A stretch of 64,000 nucleotides of DNA from DAOPYU01 sp942493245 (GTDB taxonomy: Bacteria > Sumerlaeota > Sumerlaeia > UBA8349), in the NCBI GenBank assembly GCA_942493245.1, contig OW818685.1, forward strand, positions 5,642,001 to 5,706,000, written 5' to 3'. Each line of letters opens with the position of its first letter. Positions within the stretch are counted from its first letter, which is position 1. This document shows, in pieces, positions 52,018 through 59,532 of the stretch. The notes beneath the pieces were generated by a model that had not been told where the DNA came from, ran no database searches, and was given only the letters and a program-made list of their open reading frames with translations. The position numbers and the translations under genes are program-made.

Positions 52018-53253
52018 ATGTCAAACAGGACATCGAGTGGGAAGCGGCAGATCAAGCGGCGGCATTTCATACAGGGGGCAGGTGCGGCGCTCGCGGCGTT
52101 CACGATCCTCAAACCAAACCTGGTTCGCGCCGCCGAGGCGAACTCGAAGGTGCGGTTGGGCTTGATTGGGTGCGGCGGGCGCGGCACGTGGATCGCGGAT
52201 CTGTTCCGCAACCACGGAGGGTATGAAATTACGGCTCTGGCCGATTATTTCGAAGACAAAGTCAACGACTACGGCAACCGGATCAATGTGCCCGCCGACA
52301 AGCGGTTCACGGGGCTTTCGGGTTACAAACGAATGCTTGACAGTGGGGCGGTGGATGCCATTGCCATCGAAAGTCCCCCTTATTTTCACCCCGAACAGGC
52401 CGCTGCCGGCGTCGAAGCGGGTAAGCATGTTTATCTGGCGAAGCCGATCGCGGTGGATGTGCCGGGGTGTCAGACGGTCGAAGCCAGTGGAAAGAAAGCC
52501 TCGGAAAAGAAACTCTGCTTTCTGGTGGACTTCCAGACACGCACCAACGACCTTTACCGCGAAGCGGTCAAGCGGGTGCAGTTTGGCGACATCGGGAAGA
52601 TTCTCAGCGGCGAGGCCACGTATATCTGCGGTTCCACTTGGGGCGGGCAGGCCGAATGGATAGCCAAGGACCCGCAGAATTCCGAATTCCGTCTGCGCGC
52701 CTGGGGACTGGATCGCGCCCTGTCGGGAGATGTCATCACGGAGCAGAATATCCACTCGATTGACGTGGCGACGTGGATTCTGGACGATGCGCCGGTGAAA
52801 GCGTATGGCACGGGAGGGTGCCAGGTCCGTAAGGCGGGCGATTGCTGGGACAATTTTTCGGTGATCTACACGTTTCCGAAAGACGTGATCGTCACCTTCT
52901 CCTCCAAACAGGAGGGACAGGGATGGGACGACATTCTGTGCCGTGTCTATGGCGCCAAGGGAACGATTGACACCCACTACTTCGGGTCTGTGAGCATCCT
53001 GGGCGAGACGCCTTTCAAGGGCGGACTCATGGACAATCTGTACACCCGGGGCGCGGAGAGCAACATTGCGACCTTCCATGAGAACATTCTGAAAGGGAAG
53101 TTCGAGAACGATACCGTGGCGCCGAGCGTGCGCAGCAACCTGACCACGATCCTGGGGCGCATGGCGGCCTGCAAGAAGGGTGAAGTGACGTGGGACGAAA
53201 TGATCCAGGCACAAGAGAGACTCGATCCCAAACTGACGGGATTGAAGTCCTGA
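52018..53253 (+). CDS. Tat-exported Gfo/Idh/MocA oxidoreductase, copy 1
   Basis: A 411-residue protein. A twin-arginine signal peptide (KRRHFIQGAGAALAAF, cleavage near VRAAEA) exports it folded with its NAD(P) cofactor. The Rossmann domain starts LGLIGCGGRG, and AKPIAVDVPG is the EKP-equivalent. The C-terminal domain has the large beta sheet typical of glucose-fructose-oxidoreductase relatives. It is a tandem duplicate of the next gene. Such proteins oxidise the 3-hydroxyl of sugars or glycosides in periplasmic degradation pathways. The substrate is unknown. ATG 52018 lies behind a GGGGGAA box. Confidence 0.88.
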   Translation: MSNRTSSGKRQIKRRHFIQGAGAALAAFTILKPNLVRAAEANSKVRLGLIGCGGRGTWIADLFRNHGGYEITALADYFEDKVNDYGNRINVPADKRFTGLSGYKRMLDSGAVDAIAIESPPYFHPEQAAAGVEAGKHVYLAKPIAVDVPGCQTVEASGKKASEKKLCFLVDFQTRTNDLYREAVKRVQFGDIGKILSGEATYICGSTWGGQAEWIAKDPQNSEFRLRAWGLDRALSGDVITEQNIHSIDVATWILDDAPVKAYGTGGCQVRKAGDCWDNFSVIYTFPKDVIVTFSSKQEGQGWDDILCRVYGAKGTIDTHYFGSVSILGETPFKGGLMDNLYTRGAESNIATFHENILKGKFENDTVAPSVRSNLTTILGRMAACKKGEVTWDEMIQAQERLDPKLTGLKS

Positions 53254-53277
53254 AATTTCTCTGAGGAGGAACACGCG

Positions 53278-54495
53278 ATGTCGAGTGAAGAAAAAAGCAG
53301 AAGACAGATCAAGCGGCGGCATTTCATGCAGGGCGCGGGCGCGGCTCTGGCGGCGTTCACCATTCTCAAACCGAACCTGGTGCGGGGCGTTGAGGCAAAC
53401 TCGAAAATACGAATGGGCCTGATCGGATGCGGGGGACGCGGACGGTGGATCGCCGATCTGTTTCAGCAGAACGGAGCCTATGAAGTGGTGGCGGGCGCGG
53501 ACTATTTCGAGGACCGCGTGAACGCGTTTGGCGATCAGTTCAAAGTGGCGCCCGACCGCCGGTTCTCGGGATTGTCGGGTTACAAGCGGATGATCGAGAA
53601 GGGGGGGCTGGATGCGGTGATGATCATCAGTCCCCCCATTTTCCACCCCGAGCAGGCGGCTGCGGCCGTCGAGGCGGGGCTGCACGTCTATCTGGCCAAA
53701 CCGATCGCGGTGGATGTACCCGGTTGCATGACCATCGAAGAGAGCGGCAAAAAGGCCACGGCGAAGAAACTCTGTTTCCTGGTGGACTTCCAGTCGCGCG
53801 CCAACGATTTCTACCGCGAGGCAGTCAAGCGCGCCCAGTTCGGAGATATCGGAAAATTACTGAGTGGGGAAGCCGCTTACCAGACGGGACGTCTGGGTGC
53901 GCAGGACACGCCCGGCACCCCCGAGGCGCGTCTGAAAAACTGGGTCTTCGACCAGGCGCTTTCCGGCGACATCATCACCGAGCAGAACATCCACGCGCTC
54001 GACGTGGCCTCGTGGATTCTGGATGAGGCCCCGATCAAGGCCGTGGGAACCGGCGGGCGCAAAGTTCGCACCGATGTGGGCGATTGCTGGGACCATTTCT
54101 CGGTCATCTACACGTTCCCGAAGGATTTCATCCTGACGTTCAGTTCCAAACAGGCGGGTGCGGGGTGGGACGACATCATGTGCCGCATCTATGGCGCCAA
54201 GGGCACGATCGACACGCACTACGGCGGTTCGGTGAGCATCATCGGGGAAACGCCCTACAAGGGGGGCAACACGGGCGATATCTATCAGGCGGGCGCGGTG
54301 CGCAACATCGCCGACTTTGCCGAAAGTATCAGGAAAGGCAACTTCGAGAACGCCACCGTGGCGCCGAGCGTGCGCAGCAACCTGACCACGATCCTGGGCC
54401 GCACCGCCGCCTACACGCGCAAGGAAGCAACGTGGGACGAGATGATGAAGGCGAACGAAAAAATTGACGGAAAACTGGACGGGTTGAAGGATTGA
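53278..54495 (+). CDS. Tat-exported Gfo/Idh/MocA oxidoreductase, copy 2
   Basis: A 405-residue paralog of the gene 24 bases upstream. The same Tat signal (KRRHFMQGAGAALAAF), the same glycine loop (LIGCGGRGRW) and the same AKPIAVDVPG are present. A surface loop differs (GRLGAQDTPGTPEARL versus GSTWGGQAEWIAKDP), so substrate choice may differ. It ends right before the 9-bp repeat at 54494 and the 63-bp tandem repeats at 54571. Confidence 0.88.
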   Translation: MSSEEKSRRQIKRRHFMQGAGAALAAFTILKPNLVRGVEANSKIRMGLIGCGGRGRWIADLFQQNGAYEVVAGADYFEDRVNAFGDQFKVAPDRRFSGLSGYKRMIEKGGLDAVMIISPPIFHPEQAAAAVEAGLHVYLAKPIAVDVPGCMTIEESGKKATAKKLCFLVDFQSRANDFYREAVKRAQFGDIGKLLSGEAAYQTGRLGAQDTPGTPEARLKNWVFDQALSGDIITEQNIHALDVASWILDEAPIKAVGTGGRKVRTDVGDCWDHFSVIYTFPKDFILTFSSKQAGAGWDDIMCRIYGAKGTIDTHYGGSVSIIGETPYKGGNTGDIYQAGAVRNIADFAESIRKGNFENATVAPSVRSNLTTILGRTAAYTRKEATWDEMMKANEKIDGKLDGLKD

Positions 54496-54522
54496 GGAAT
54501 GGATAATTGACAATTGAGAATG
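54494..54522. repeat. 9-bp-period repeat (GGATAATTG flavour), short copy
   Basis: GAATGGATAATTGACAATTG, like the array at 17751-17796. It starts at the stop codon of the second oxidoreductase gene. Confidence 0.55.
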
Positions 54523-54570
54523 ACGAGGTGACGGGGAGGACATGACGCGCATGAAAGGTTCGACAAGCGA

Positions 54571-54733
54571 TTCGTACCCGCAGTGTCCTCGCCGTCACAA
54601 AGGCCTCCGGAGTAAGAAAAAATAAAAACGCGGTTCGTACCGCCGGCGTCCCCGCCGGCACAAGGGTCTCCGGAACCAGAAAGAACAAGAAAGCCGTTTG
54701 TACCACCGACGTCCCCGCCGGCGAAGACATGGA
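54571..54733. repeat. Three tandem 63-bp units (TTCGTACCGCCGGCG type)
   Basis: Units at 54571-54633, 54634-54696 and 54697-54733 (the last is cut short). Each starts TTYGTACC and has a CGTCCCCGCCGGC part. A 23-bp copy of the unit's start is also at 62186-62208. They lie in the leader of the formylglycine-type gene. Confidence 0.75.
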
Positions 54734-54778
54734 TCCGTCGGAGCAGACGGATCGGACCGAAAAGAAAGGACAACATAC

Positions 54779-55600
54779 ATGAAGCGGGTTAACAAAAAAA
54801 CCGGGAGAACGCTCCGGGCATGGTTTTTTATTCTGACCGGCCTTCTGGCCGTGGCGGGCGTGTCCGCGCAGGCCGCCGACGCTCCGAAGGCGGGCGATGC
54901 GACCGAAAACTCGATCGGGATGAAGCTCGCCTTCATCCCGGCAGGCGAGTTCGACATGGGCAGTCCGTCGGATGAAAAGGGACGCCAGTACGACGAGACC
55001 CAGCACAAGGTCCAGATCACGAAGGCGTTCCGCATCGGCACAACGGAAGTGACTCAGAAACAGTGGCAGACCGTGATGGGTGCGCCGCGTGGGCAGTTCC
55101 CGGGCGAGGATCGTCCGGTTGAAAAGGTCTCGTGGAAGGAAGCGGTGGCGTTCTGTCAGAAACTTTCCGAGACCGAAAGCGCGAAGGCCGGGAAGCCTGT
55201 CGTGTACCGCCTGCCGACCGAAGCCGAGTGGGAATACGCCTGCCGCGCCGGGTCAAAGACCCCCTTCGCGGGTACCGGCAATGAGGACGACATGGCGTGG
55301 TACTCGGACAACAGCGAGGAGCAGACCCATCCGGTCGCGCAGAAGAAACCGAACGCCTGGGGCCTGTTCGACACGCATGGGAACGTGGCCGAGTGGTGCG
55401 CGGACTATTACCAGCAGGAGTACGACCTGAAACAGACGGCGGACCCGAAAGGCCCGGCGGAAGGGAAAGAACGGGTGGTGCGGGGCGGTTCGTGGGACCG
55501 GTTCGCCCGCAGCGCGCGCTGTGCCGCGCGCACCACGGGGCGCGAAAGTTATCAGCAGGCCACCGTGGGATTTCGTGTCGTGATGGAGGTGCAGCCATGA
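54779..55600 (+). CDS. Secreted SUMF1/FGE-sulfatase-domain protein
   Basis: A 273-residue protein with a signal peptide (FFILTGLLAVAGVSAQAA). The SUMF1 (formylglycine-generating enzyme-like) fold shows GEFDMGSPSDEKGR, TTEVTQKQW, VEKVSWKEAVAFCQKL, YRLPTEAEWEYACRAGS, THGNVAEWCADYY and RVVRGGSWDR-GFRVV. The two copper-binding cysteines of aerobic FGE are not obvious, so it may be a SUMF1-fold binding or regulatory protein rather than an FGE. Its stop overlaps the ATG of the next gene. ATG 54779 has an AAAGGA box. Confidence 0.82.
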   Translation: MKRVNKKTGRTLRAWFFILTGLLAVAGVSAQAADAPKAGDATENSIGMKLAFIPAGEFDMGSPSDEKGRQYDETQHKVQITKAFRIGTTEVTQKQWQTVMGAPRGQFPGEDRPVEKVSWKEAVAFCQKLSETESAKAGKPVVYRLPTEAEWEYACRAGSKTPFAGTGNEDDMAWYSDNSEEQTHPVAQKKPNAWGLFDTHGNVAEWCADYYQQEYDLKQTADPKGPAEGKERVVRGGSWDRFARSARCAARTTGRESYQQATVGFRVVMEVQP

Positions 55601-56496
55601 AAGAGAACAACGTGTGGAGCCGTCGCCAGTTGCTGGCGTGTGGACTGACGAGCGCCGCAGCGCTTTCGATCCTGAATTCGTCGGGGTTCGCACTTGAAAA
55701 CGGCGCGAAGAAACGCACCGGTTTCGGGATCGGGGCGTGCGACTGGAACCTGGGGAAAGAGGGCAGCCCCGAATCGTTCGAAGTGGCGAAGAAGATCGGT
55801 CTGGACGGCGTTCAGGTCAGTATGTGCCCGGACAACCCGGACCTCGACCTGCGCAATCCGAAAAACCAGAAGGCCATGCTCGATGCCTCGAAAGCCACGG
55901 GGGTCGAGATTGGCTCGCTGGCGCTGGGCTGCCTGAACGGCACACCCTACAAGAGCGACCCGAAGACGGAAAAGTGGGTCGAGGATTGCATTGATGTTTG
56001 TCAAGCGCTCGGCGTGACGTCGGTGCTCCTGGCCTTCTTCGGAGCGGGCGACCTGCTGGGCGACAAAGCCGGACGCGACGAGGTGGTGCGCCGCCTCAAG
56101 AAAGTGGCGCCCAAAGCCGAGAAGGCCGGAGTGGTCCTGGGCATCGAGTCGTACCTGCCCGCCCAGGAATTGCTCGAGATGGTCAACGCGGTCAACTCGC
56201 CCGGTGTCGGGGTCTATTACGACGTGTGGAACCCCCTCACCAAGGGGTACGACATCTACGCCGAGATCCGCGAGTTGGGCAAACACATCTGCGAGTTCCA
56301 TGCCAAGGACGACTCGAAGTTCCTCCTCGGCCAGGGGAAGGTGGACTTCAAGAAGGTGCGCGAAGCGATGGACGCGATCGGGTACCGGGGTTGGCTCCAG
56401 CTCGAAGCGGGCGCGCCGCTGGGACTGGAAGAGAGCTACCGCAAGGACGCGGAGTTTCTTCGTTCTATTTTCCCGCCGCAACTTCCCAAAGCCTGA
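55597..56496 (+). CDS. Tat-exported sugar-phosphate isomerase/epimerase-like protein, copy 1
   Basis: A 299-residue TIM-barrel protein (xylose isomerase-like family). Residues 1-30 form a Tat signal (SRRQLLACGLTSAAALS). The barrel has GIGACDWNLG, GVQVSMCPDNPDLDLRN, VVLGIESYL, VGVYYDVWNP, ICEFHAKDD and LQLEAGAP, with metal ligands in the E-x-x-x and H motifs of the family. It starts inside the SUMF1 stop codon (ATGA) after a GGAGG box. It works with the Tat oxidoreductases in handling oxidised sugars. See the Tat-less copy 2. Confidence 0.86.
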   Translation: MKENNVWSRRQLLACGLTSAAALSILNSSGFALENGAKKRTGFGIGACDWNLGKEGSPESFEVAKKIGLDGVQVSMCPDNPDLDLRNPKNQKAMLDASKATGVEIGSLALGCLNGTPYKSDPKTEKWVEDCIDVCQALGVTSVLLAFFGAGDLLGDKAGRDEVVRRLKKVAPKAEKAGVVLGIESYLPAQELLEMVNAVNSPGVGVYYDVWNPLTKGYDIYAEIRELGKHICEFHAKDDSKFLLGQGKVDFKKVREAMDAIGYRGWLQLEAGAPLGLEESYRKDAEFLRSIFPPQLPKA

Positions 56497-56510
56497 GAGG
56501 TGAAAACGTG

Positions 56511-56628
56511 CCGGGTGGTGCGGAGCGCAGGAGGACCGCTGGTCCACAACGCGCGCTGTGCCACCCGGTTCTCCATCTGGGGCAACGATCCACACACGCC
56601 TGTGCGGGATCTCGCATCGTGACAAAGG
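56511..56628 (+). pseudogene. Remnant of the SUMF1-gene 3' end between the two isomerases
   Basis: The start CGGGTGGTGCGGAGCG and later GCGCGCTGTGCC match the end of the SUMF1 gene at 55478. In translation RVVR-SAGGPLVHNARCATR matches RVVR-GGSWDRFARSARCAAR before frames shift. It shows that the duplicated unit was SUMF1 3' end plus isomerase, not the isomerase alone. Confidence 0.65.
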
Positions 56629-56635
56629 GACGATC

Positions 56636-57511
56636 ATGAAGGAAAACAACGCATCGAACCTGAATTCTCCGGGAGGCGCGCTCGAACACGAAACGAAGGA
56701 ACAAGCCGGTTTCAGGATTGGCGCGTGCGATTGGAGCCTGGAGAAAACGGGAAGCCCCGAAGCGTTCGAGGTGGCAAAGAAGATCGGTCTGGATGGGGTT
56801 CAGATCAGTATCTGTCCGGAGAATCCGGCTCTCGACCTGCGCAACCCTGAAAACCGGAAAGCGATGCTGGATGCCTCGAAAGCCACCGGGGTCGAGATCG
56901 CTTCACTGGCGCTGGGAGAGTGCCTGATCGCGACGTCGTACAAGAGCGATCCGAAGGCGGAGAAATGGGTCGAGGATTCCATAGACGTGTGTCAGGCGCT
57001 CGGGGTAAAGGCCGTGCTTCTGGCCTTTTTCGGTGCGAGCAATCTGGTGTGGGACAAATCCGGACGCAACGAGGTGGTCCGGCGATTGAAAAAAGTGGCG
57101 CCCAGGGCCGAGAAGGCCGGGGTCGTGTTGGGGATCGAGTCGTGCCTGTCCGCCCGGCAGCTGCTTGAGATGCTGAATCAGGTGAACTCTCCCGGCGTCG
57201 GAGTTTATTTCGATGTGTACAACATGTTCGAGAGAGGGAAGCACAACCCGTTCGGGAGGAGGTACGACATCTATCCCGAGATTCGCGAGTTGGGCAACCA
57301 CATCTGCGAGTTCCACGCCAAGGACGACCCGAAAACACTCCTCGGGCAGGGCAAGGTGGACTTCAAGAAGGTTCGCGAGGCGATAGACACCATCGGGTAC
57401 CGCGGCTGGATCCACCTCGAAGCGGGCACGCCGCTGGGACTCGAAGCGAGCTACAAAAAAGACGCCGAATTCCTCCGCACGATTTTCCCGCCGAAGGTCG
57501 AGAAGGGGTAG
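56636..57511 (+). CDS. Sugar-phosphate isomerase/epimerase-like protein, copy 2, no Tat signal
   Basis: A 291-residue paralog of copy 1. The first five residues (MKENN) and everything after residue 9 align, but 17 codons holding the twin arginine and the hydrophobic core are missing. The barrel motifs are retained (GIESCL, YFDVYN, ICEFHAKDDP, IHLEAGTP), and a short insert ERGKHNPFGRR is new. So the product is probably cytosolic, giving one enzyme type in two compartments. ATG 56636 is set by homology. Confidence 0.82.
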   Translation: MKENNASNLNSPGGALEHETKEQAGFRIGACDWSLEKTGSPEAFEVAKKIGLDGVQISICPENPALDLRNPENRKAMLDASKATGVEIASLALGECLIATSYKSDPKAEKWVEDSIDVCQALGVKAVLLAFFGASNLVWDKSGRNEVVRRLKKVAPRAEKAGVVLGIESCLSARQLLEMLNQVNSPGVGVYFDVYNMFERGKHNPFGRRYDIYPEIRELGNHICEFHAKDDPKTLLGQGKVDFKKVREAIDTIGYRGWIHLEAGTPLGLEASYKKDAEFLRTIFPPKVEKG

Positions 57512-57534
57512 GCGCTACGGGAGAAAAGGGAACC

Positions 57535-57582
57535 GCGGAAAGCGCGAAAAACACGAAAACTTCGGTTTTTCGCGCTTTCCGC
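57535..57582. repeat. 9-bp-period hairpin (GCGCGAAAAA flavour)
   Basis: A perfect 17-bp stem: 57535-57551 with 57566-57582 (GCGGAAAGCGCGAAAAA). Further 9-mers extend from about 57527 to 57600 (GAACCGCGG, AAAGCGCGA, AAACACGAA). It follows the isomerase gene and probably terminates it. The rest of 57601-57838 holds no gene. Confidence 0.7.
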
Positions 57583-57838
57583 GCCTTTCGCGGTTTCTTC
57601 TTTTCATTCCAGTTCCCTTTGTGCGGTCTATCGCGGTTTTGCCGTTTTTTTCTGATGGCGCGTGCGCGTTCCCAAGCGAATATTTTTTTGCTTTCTCACA
57701 AAGGTTCCTGTCGATACGGCGTCTAATACGGGAGGCCGGTGTACCCGGAGGATGAGAGTTTTCTCCAGAACCTCGAGTCTATTCGACGAACCGGGCTTTC
57801 AAGGGACATCCATTTTCAAGGGAAAGGAGTAATTGCCG

Positions 57839-59125
57839 ATGCACCTGAAAAAATACGGGATCTTATTGTCGCTCGCCGCGCTTTTCGTTCTGGCATCGGG
57901 ACTGTTTTACCAGAGAATGCTTTGCCCGCCGACAGGCTCACAGCGCGTGGGGACACTCAGGTTGAAACCATTCGGGCCTGAGAATGAAAAGAAGTTCGGA
58001 TCGTTGCTCGGCCAACGAACTTTTCGTTATTCTCCCGAGCTGAAAGCAAACAGACTCCCCGAAGGGGTCCAGGACGTCAAACTGGGCGAATTCGCGCTCG
58101 ACTGTGTGAATCCGGTTCTGTTTGCCGCCTACCCATCGGAGGCGGGTAAGCCTCTCGACACCCTGATCTTCGATCTCAATGGAGACCGGGATCTCACGAA
58201 CGATCCAAAGTTCTCGGACCCTTCCTTTTCCTCAAGGAAGGAATTATCCAGTGAATCCGGCAAGGATATTGCACTCCAACTCCCCAACGGTCCCACAATC
58301 AAGTTGCGAGTCGATCTTTCTCTCGGCTTTGCTGCTCGGTTTACAACCAATCTGTGGCTCAGAGGGAAAATCCTCCTTGAGGATAAAAAATTCGACGTGG
58401 CGTTGTTCAGTACGAATGAAAAAGGACTGGCCCCGGGAAACAAGCGCGGCGCTCCTTTTCTGCTTCTCGACGCCAATGGCAATGGTAAATTCGAGGCCGA
58501 TCTATTCCGCATGGATAGTTTTGGGAAAGAATCCTTCTACCTGACATCCGGTACCAATATCCTGGGAACGCTTTACGATTACACGTTCGACAAGGAAAAT
58601 CTCGCTCTTCAATTCACCCGTTATACAGGACCGCAGGGCAAACTCGATCTCAAACCGGAATTCGCGCTCAAGGTCAAATCGTGGCATCTCGTTTGTGAAT
58701 TTCTGGACGAACAACAGGAAATAGCGGGGCGGTTTGCCGGAACGGACAAGGGATCTCCAATTGCGGTAAAAGCCGGAAATTTCAGAATCAGCGACGGTTA
58801 CCTGACCCTGAAGATGGCGGATGGGAAAAACATCCAGTTGGAATTCTCGAACCCGGAACCCTTGAAAATTAAGGATGGCGAGACCGTTACCCTCCAATTT
58901 GAGGACCCAGACCCTCTCGAACTCACTCTGAAACAAGCCGATGACACGCTCACGATCGGACGAATCTTCAAGAGCAGGAACGGGATTGAATACGGACGCG
59001 TCCAGACGATTTCGGAGAAGCCGGAAGACGCGCAGAACCCAACGGCCCAGACAAACGGCGGTCAGATCGTGATCCGCGACGCCCAGGGGAAACAGATCGG
59101 CGAGGGCGCACTGGAGTATGGGTGA
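57839..59125 (+). CDS. Secreted calcium-binding-like protein ending at an in-frame UGA (candidate selenoprotein)
   Basis: A 428-residue protein up to the TGA at 59123-59125. A signal anchor (KKYGILLSLAALFVLASGLF) is followed by regions with Asp-rich loops like those of EF-hand or dockerin calcium sites (DLNGDRDLTNDPK, DANGNGKFEADLF). No enzyme domain is clear. The frame continues in phase for 70 further codons beyond the TGA to a TAA at 59336-59338, and the next codons read GGTCEYAWRIPETV. A hairpin that meets common bacterial SECIS rules follows the TGA. ATG 57839 has an AAGGAG box. Confidence 0.75.
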   Translation: MHLKKYGILLSLAALFVLASGLFYQRMLCPPTGSQRVGTLRLKPFGPENEKKFGSLLGQRTFRYSPELKANRLPEGVQDVKLGEFALDCVNPVLFAAYPSEAGKPLDTLIFDLNGDRDLTNDPKFSDPSFSSRKELSSESGKDIALQLPNGPTIKLRVDLSLGFAARFTTNLWLRGKILLEDKKFDVALFSTNEKGLAPGNKRGAPFLLLDANGNGKFEADLFRMDSFGKESFYLTSGTNILGTLYDYTFDKENLALQFTRYTGPQGKLDLKPEFALKVKSWHLVCEFLDEQQEIAGRFAGTDKGSPIAVKAGNFRISDGYLTLKMADGKNIQLEFSNPEPLKIKDGETVTLQFEDPDPLELTLKQADDTLTIGRIFKSRNGIEYGRVQTISEKPEDAQNPTAQTNGGQIVIRDAQGKQIGEGALEYG

Positions 59126-59338
59126 GGCGGCACATGCGAATACGCGTGGCGTATTCCCGAAACCGTGAAAAAAGGGTACAAGATCAAGGTCTCGCTGACG
59201 TGGGAAACCGACCTGTTTGGCAAACTTCAGGCGGAGAAGGAAATCGTCCTCGAAGACACCACCCCCGCCGCATCGCAGGAAAGCCCAGTATCTGTGCCTG
59301 CCGAGCAACAGGATGTGACTATGCCGGGAACGAAGTAA
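59126..59338 (+). CDS. In-frame continuation after the UGA (read-through or selenocysteine extension)
   Basis: Seventy codons, still in phase with the gene above, reading GGTCEYAWRIPETVKKGYKI, then KVSLTWETDLFGKLQAEKEI, then VLEDTTPAASQES and a Thr/Pro-rich end to TAA. The composition is that of a normal protein end, not of intergenic DNA. If UGA is selenocysteine the site is EYG-U-GG-T-C. Otherwise this is the downstream part of a gene broken by a single stop mutation (for example TGC or GGA to TGA). No independent start with a ribosome-binding site is seen. Confidence 0.6.
   Translation, partial: GGTCEYAWRIPETVKKGYKIKVSLTWETDLFGKLQAEKEIVLEDTTPAASQESPVSVPAEQQDVTMPGTK
59138..59156 (+). promoter_or_regulatory. 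SECIS-like hairpin behind the in-frame UGA
   Basis: A perfect 8-bp stem GAATACGC/GCGTATTC with apical loop GTG. The loop starts 20 bases after the UGA and begins with G. Both features fall inside published bacterial SECIS limits (loop 16-37 bases from UGA, a G in the first two loop positions). The sequence also codes for protein, so chance cannot be excluded. Confidence 0.45.
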
Positions 59339-59364
59339 GGAACAACACAACTTCGCAAACCGTC

Positions 59365-59395
59365 AGGGGCGGAACCGTGTCAAGGCTCCGCCCCT
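59365..59395 (+). terminator. Terminator after the UGA-containing gene
   Basis: A 9-bp stem (AGGGGCGGA with 59387-59395), a 13-base loop, then TTCCTG. It comes after the downstream TAA, not after the UGA, which fits one gene that ends at 59338. Confidence 0.6.
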
Positions 59396-59532
59396 TTCCT
59401 GTAGATCACGGTTCCGAATATTCAGATTTTGAGTGAATCTTCCGATTCAATCAGGAGGGACGTTCCTGTGGAAAGAACCCTATTGGGGTTTTCATAGAGT
59501 GGTCCGTATAACAGTTTGCGGTCCATTTTCCC

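Noticed and set aside
54571..54733. CRISPR array
   Set aside because: Units are adjacent without spacers and differ by substitutions; no cas genes are near.
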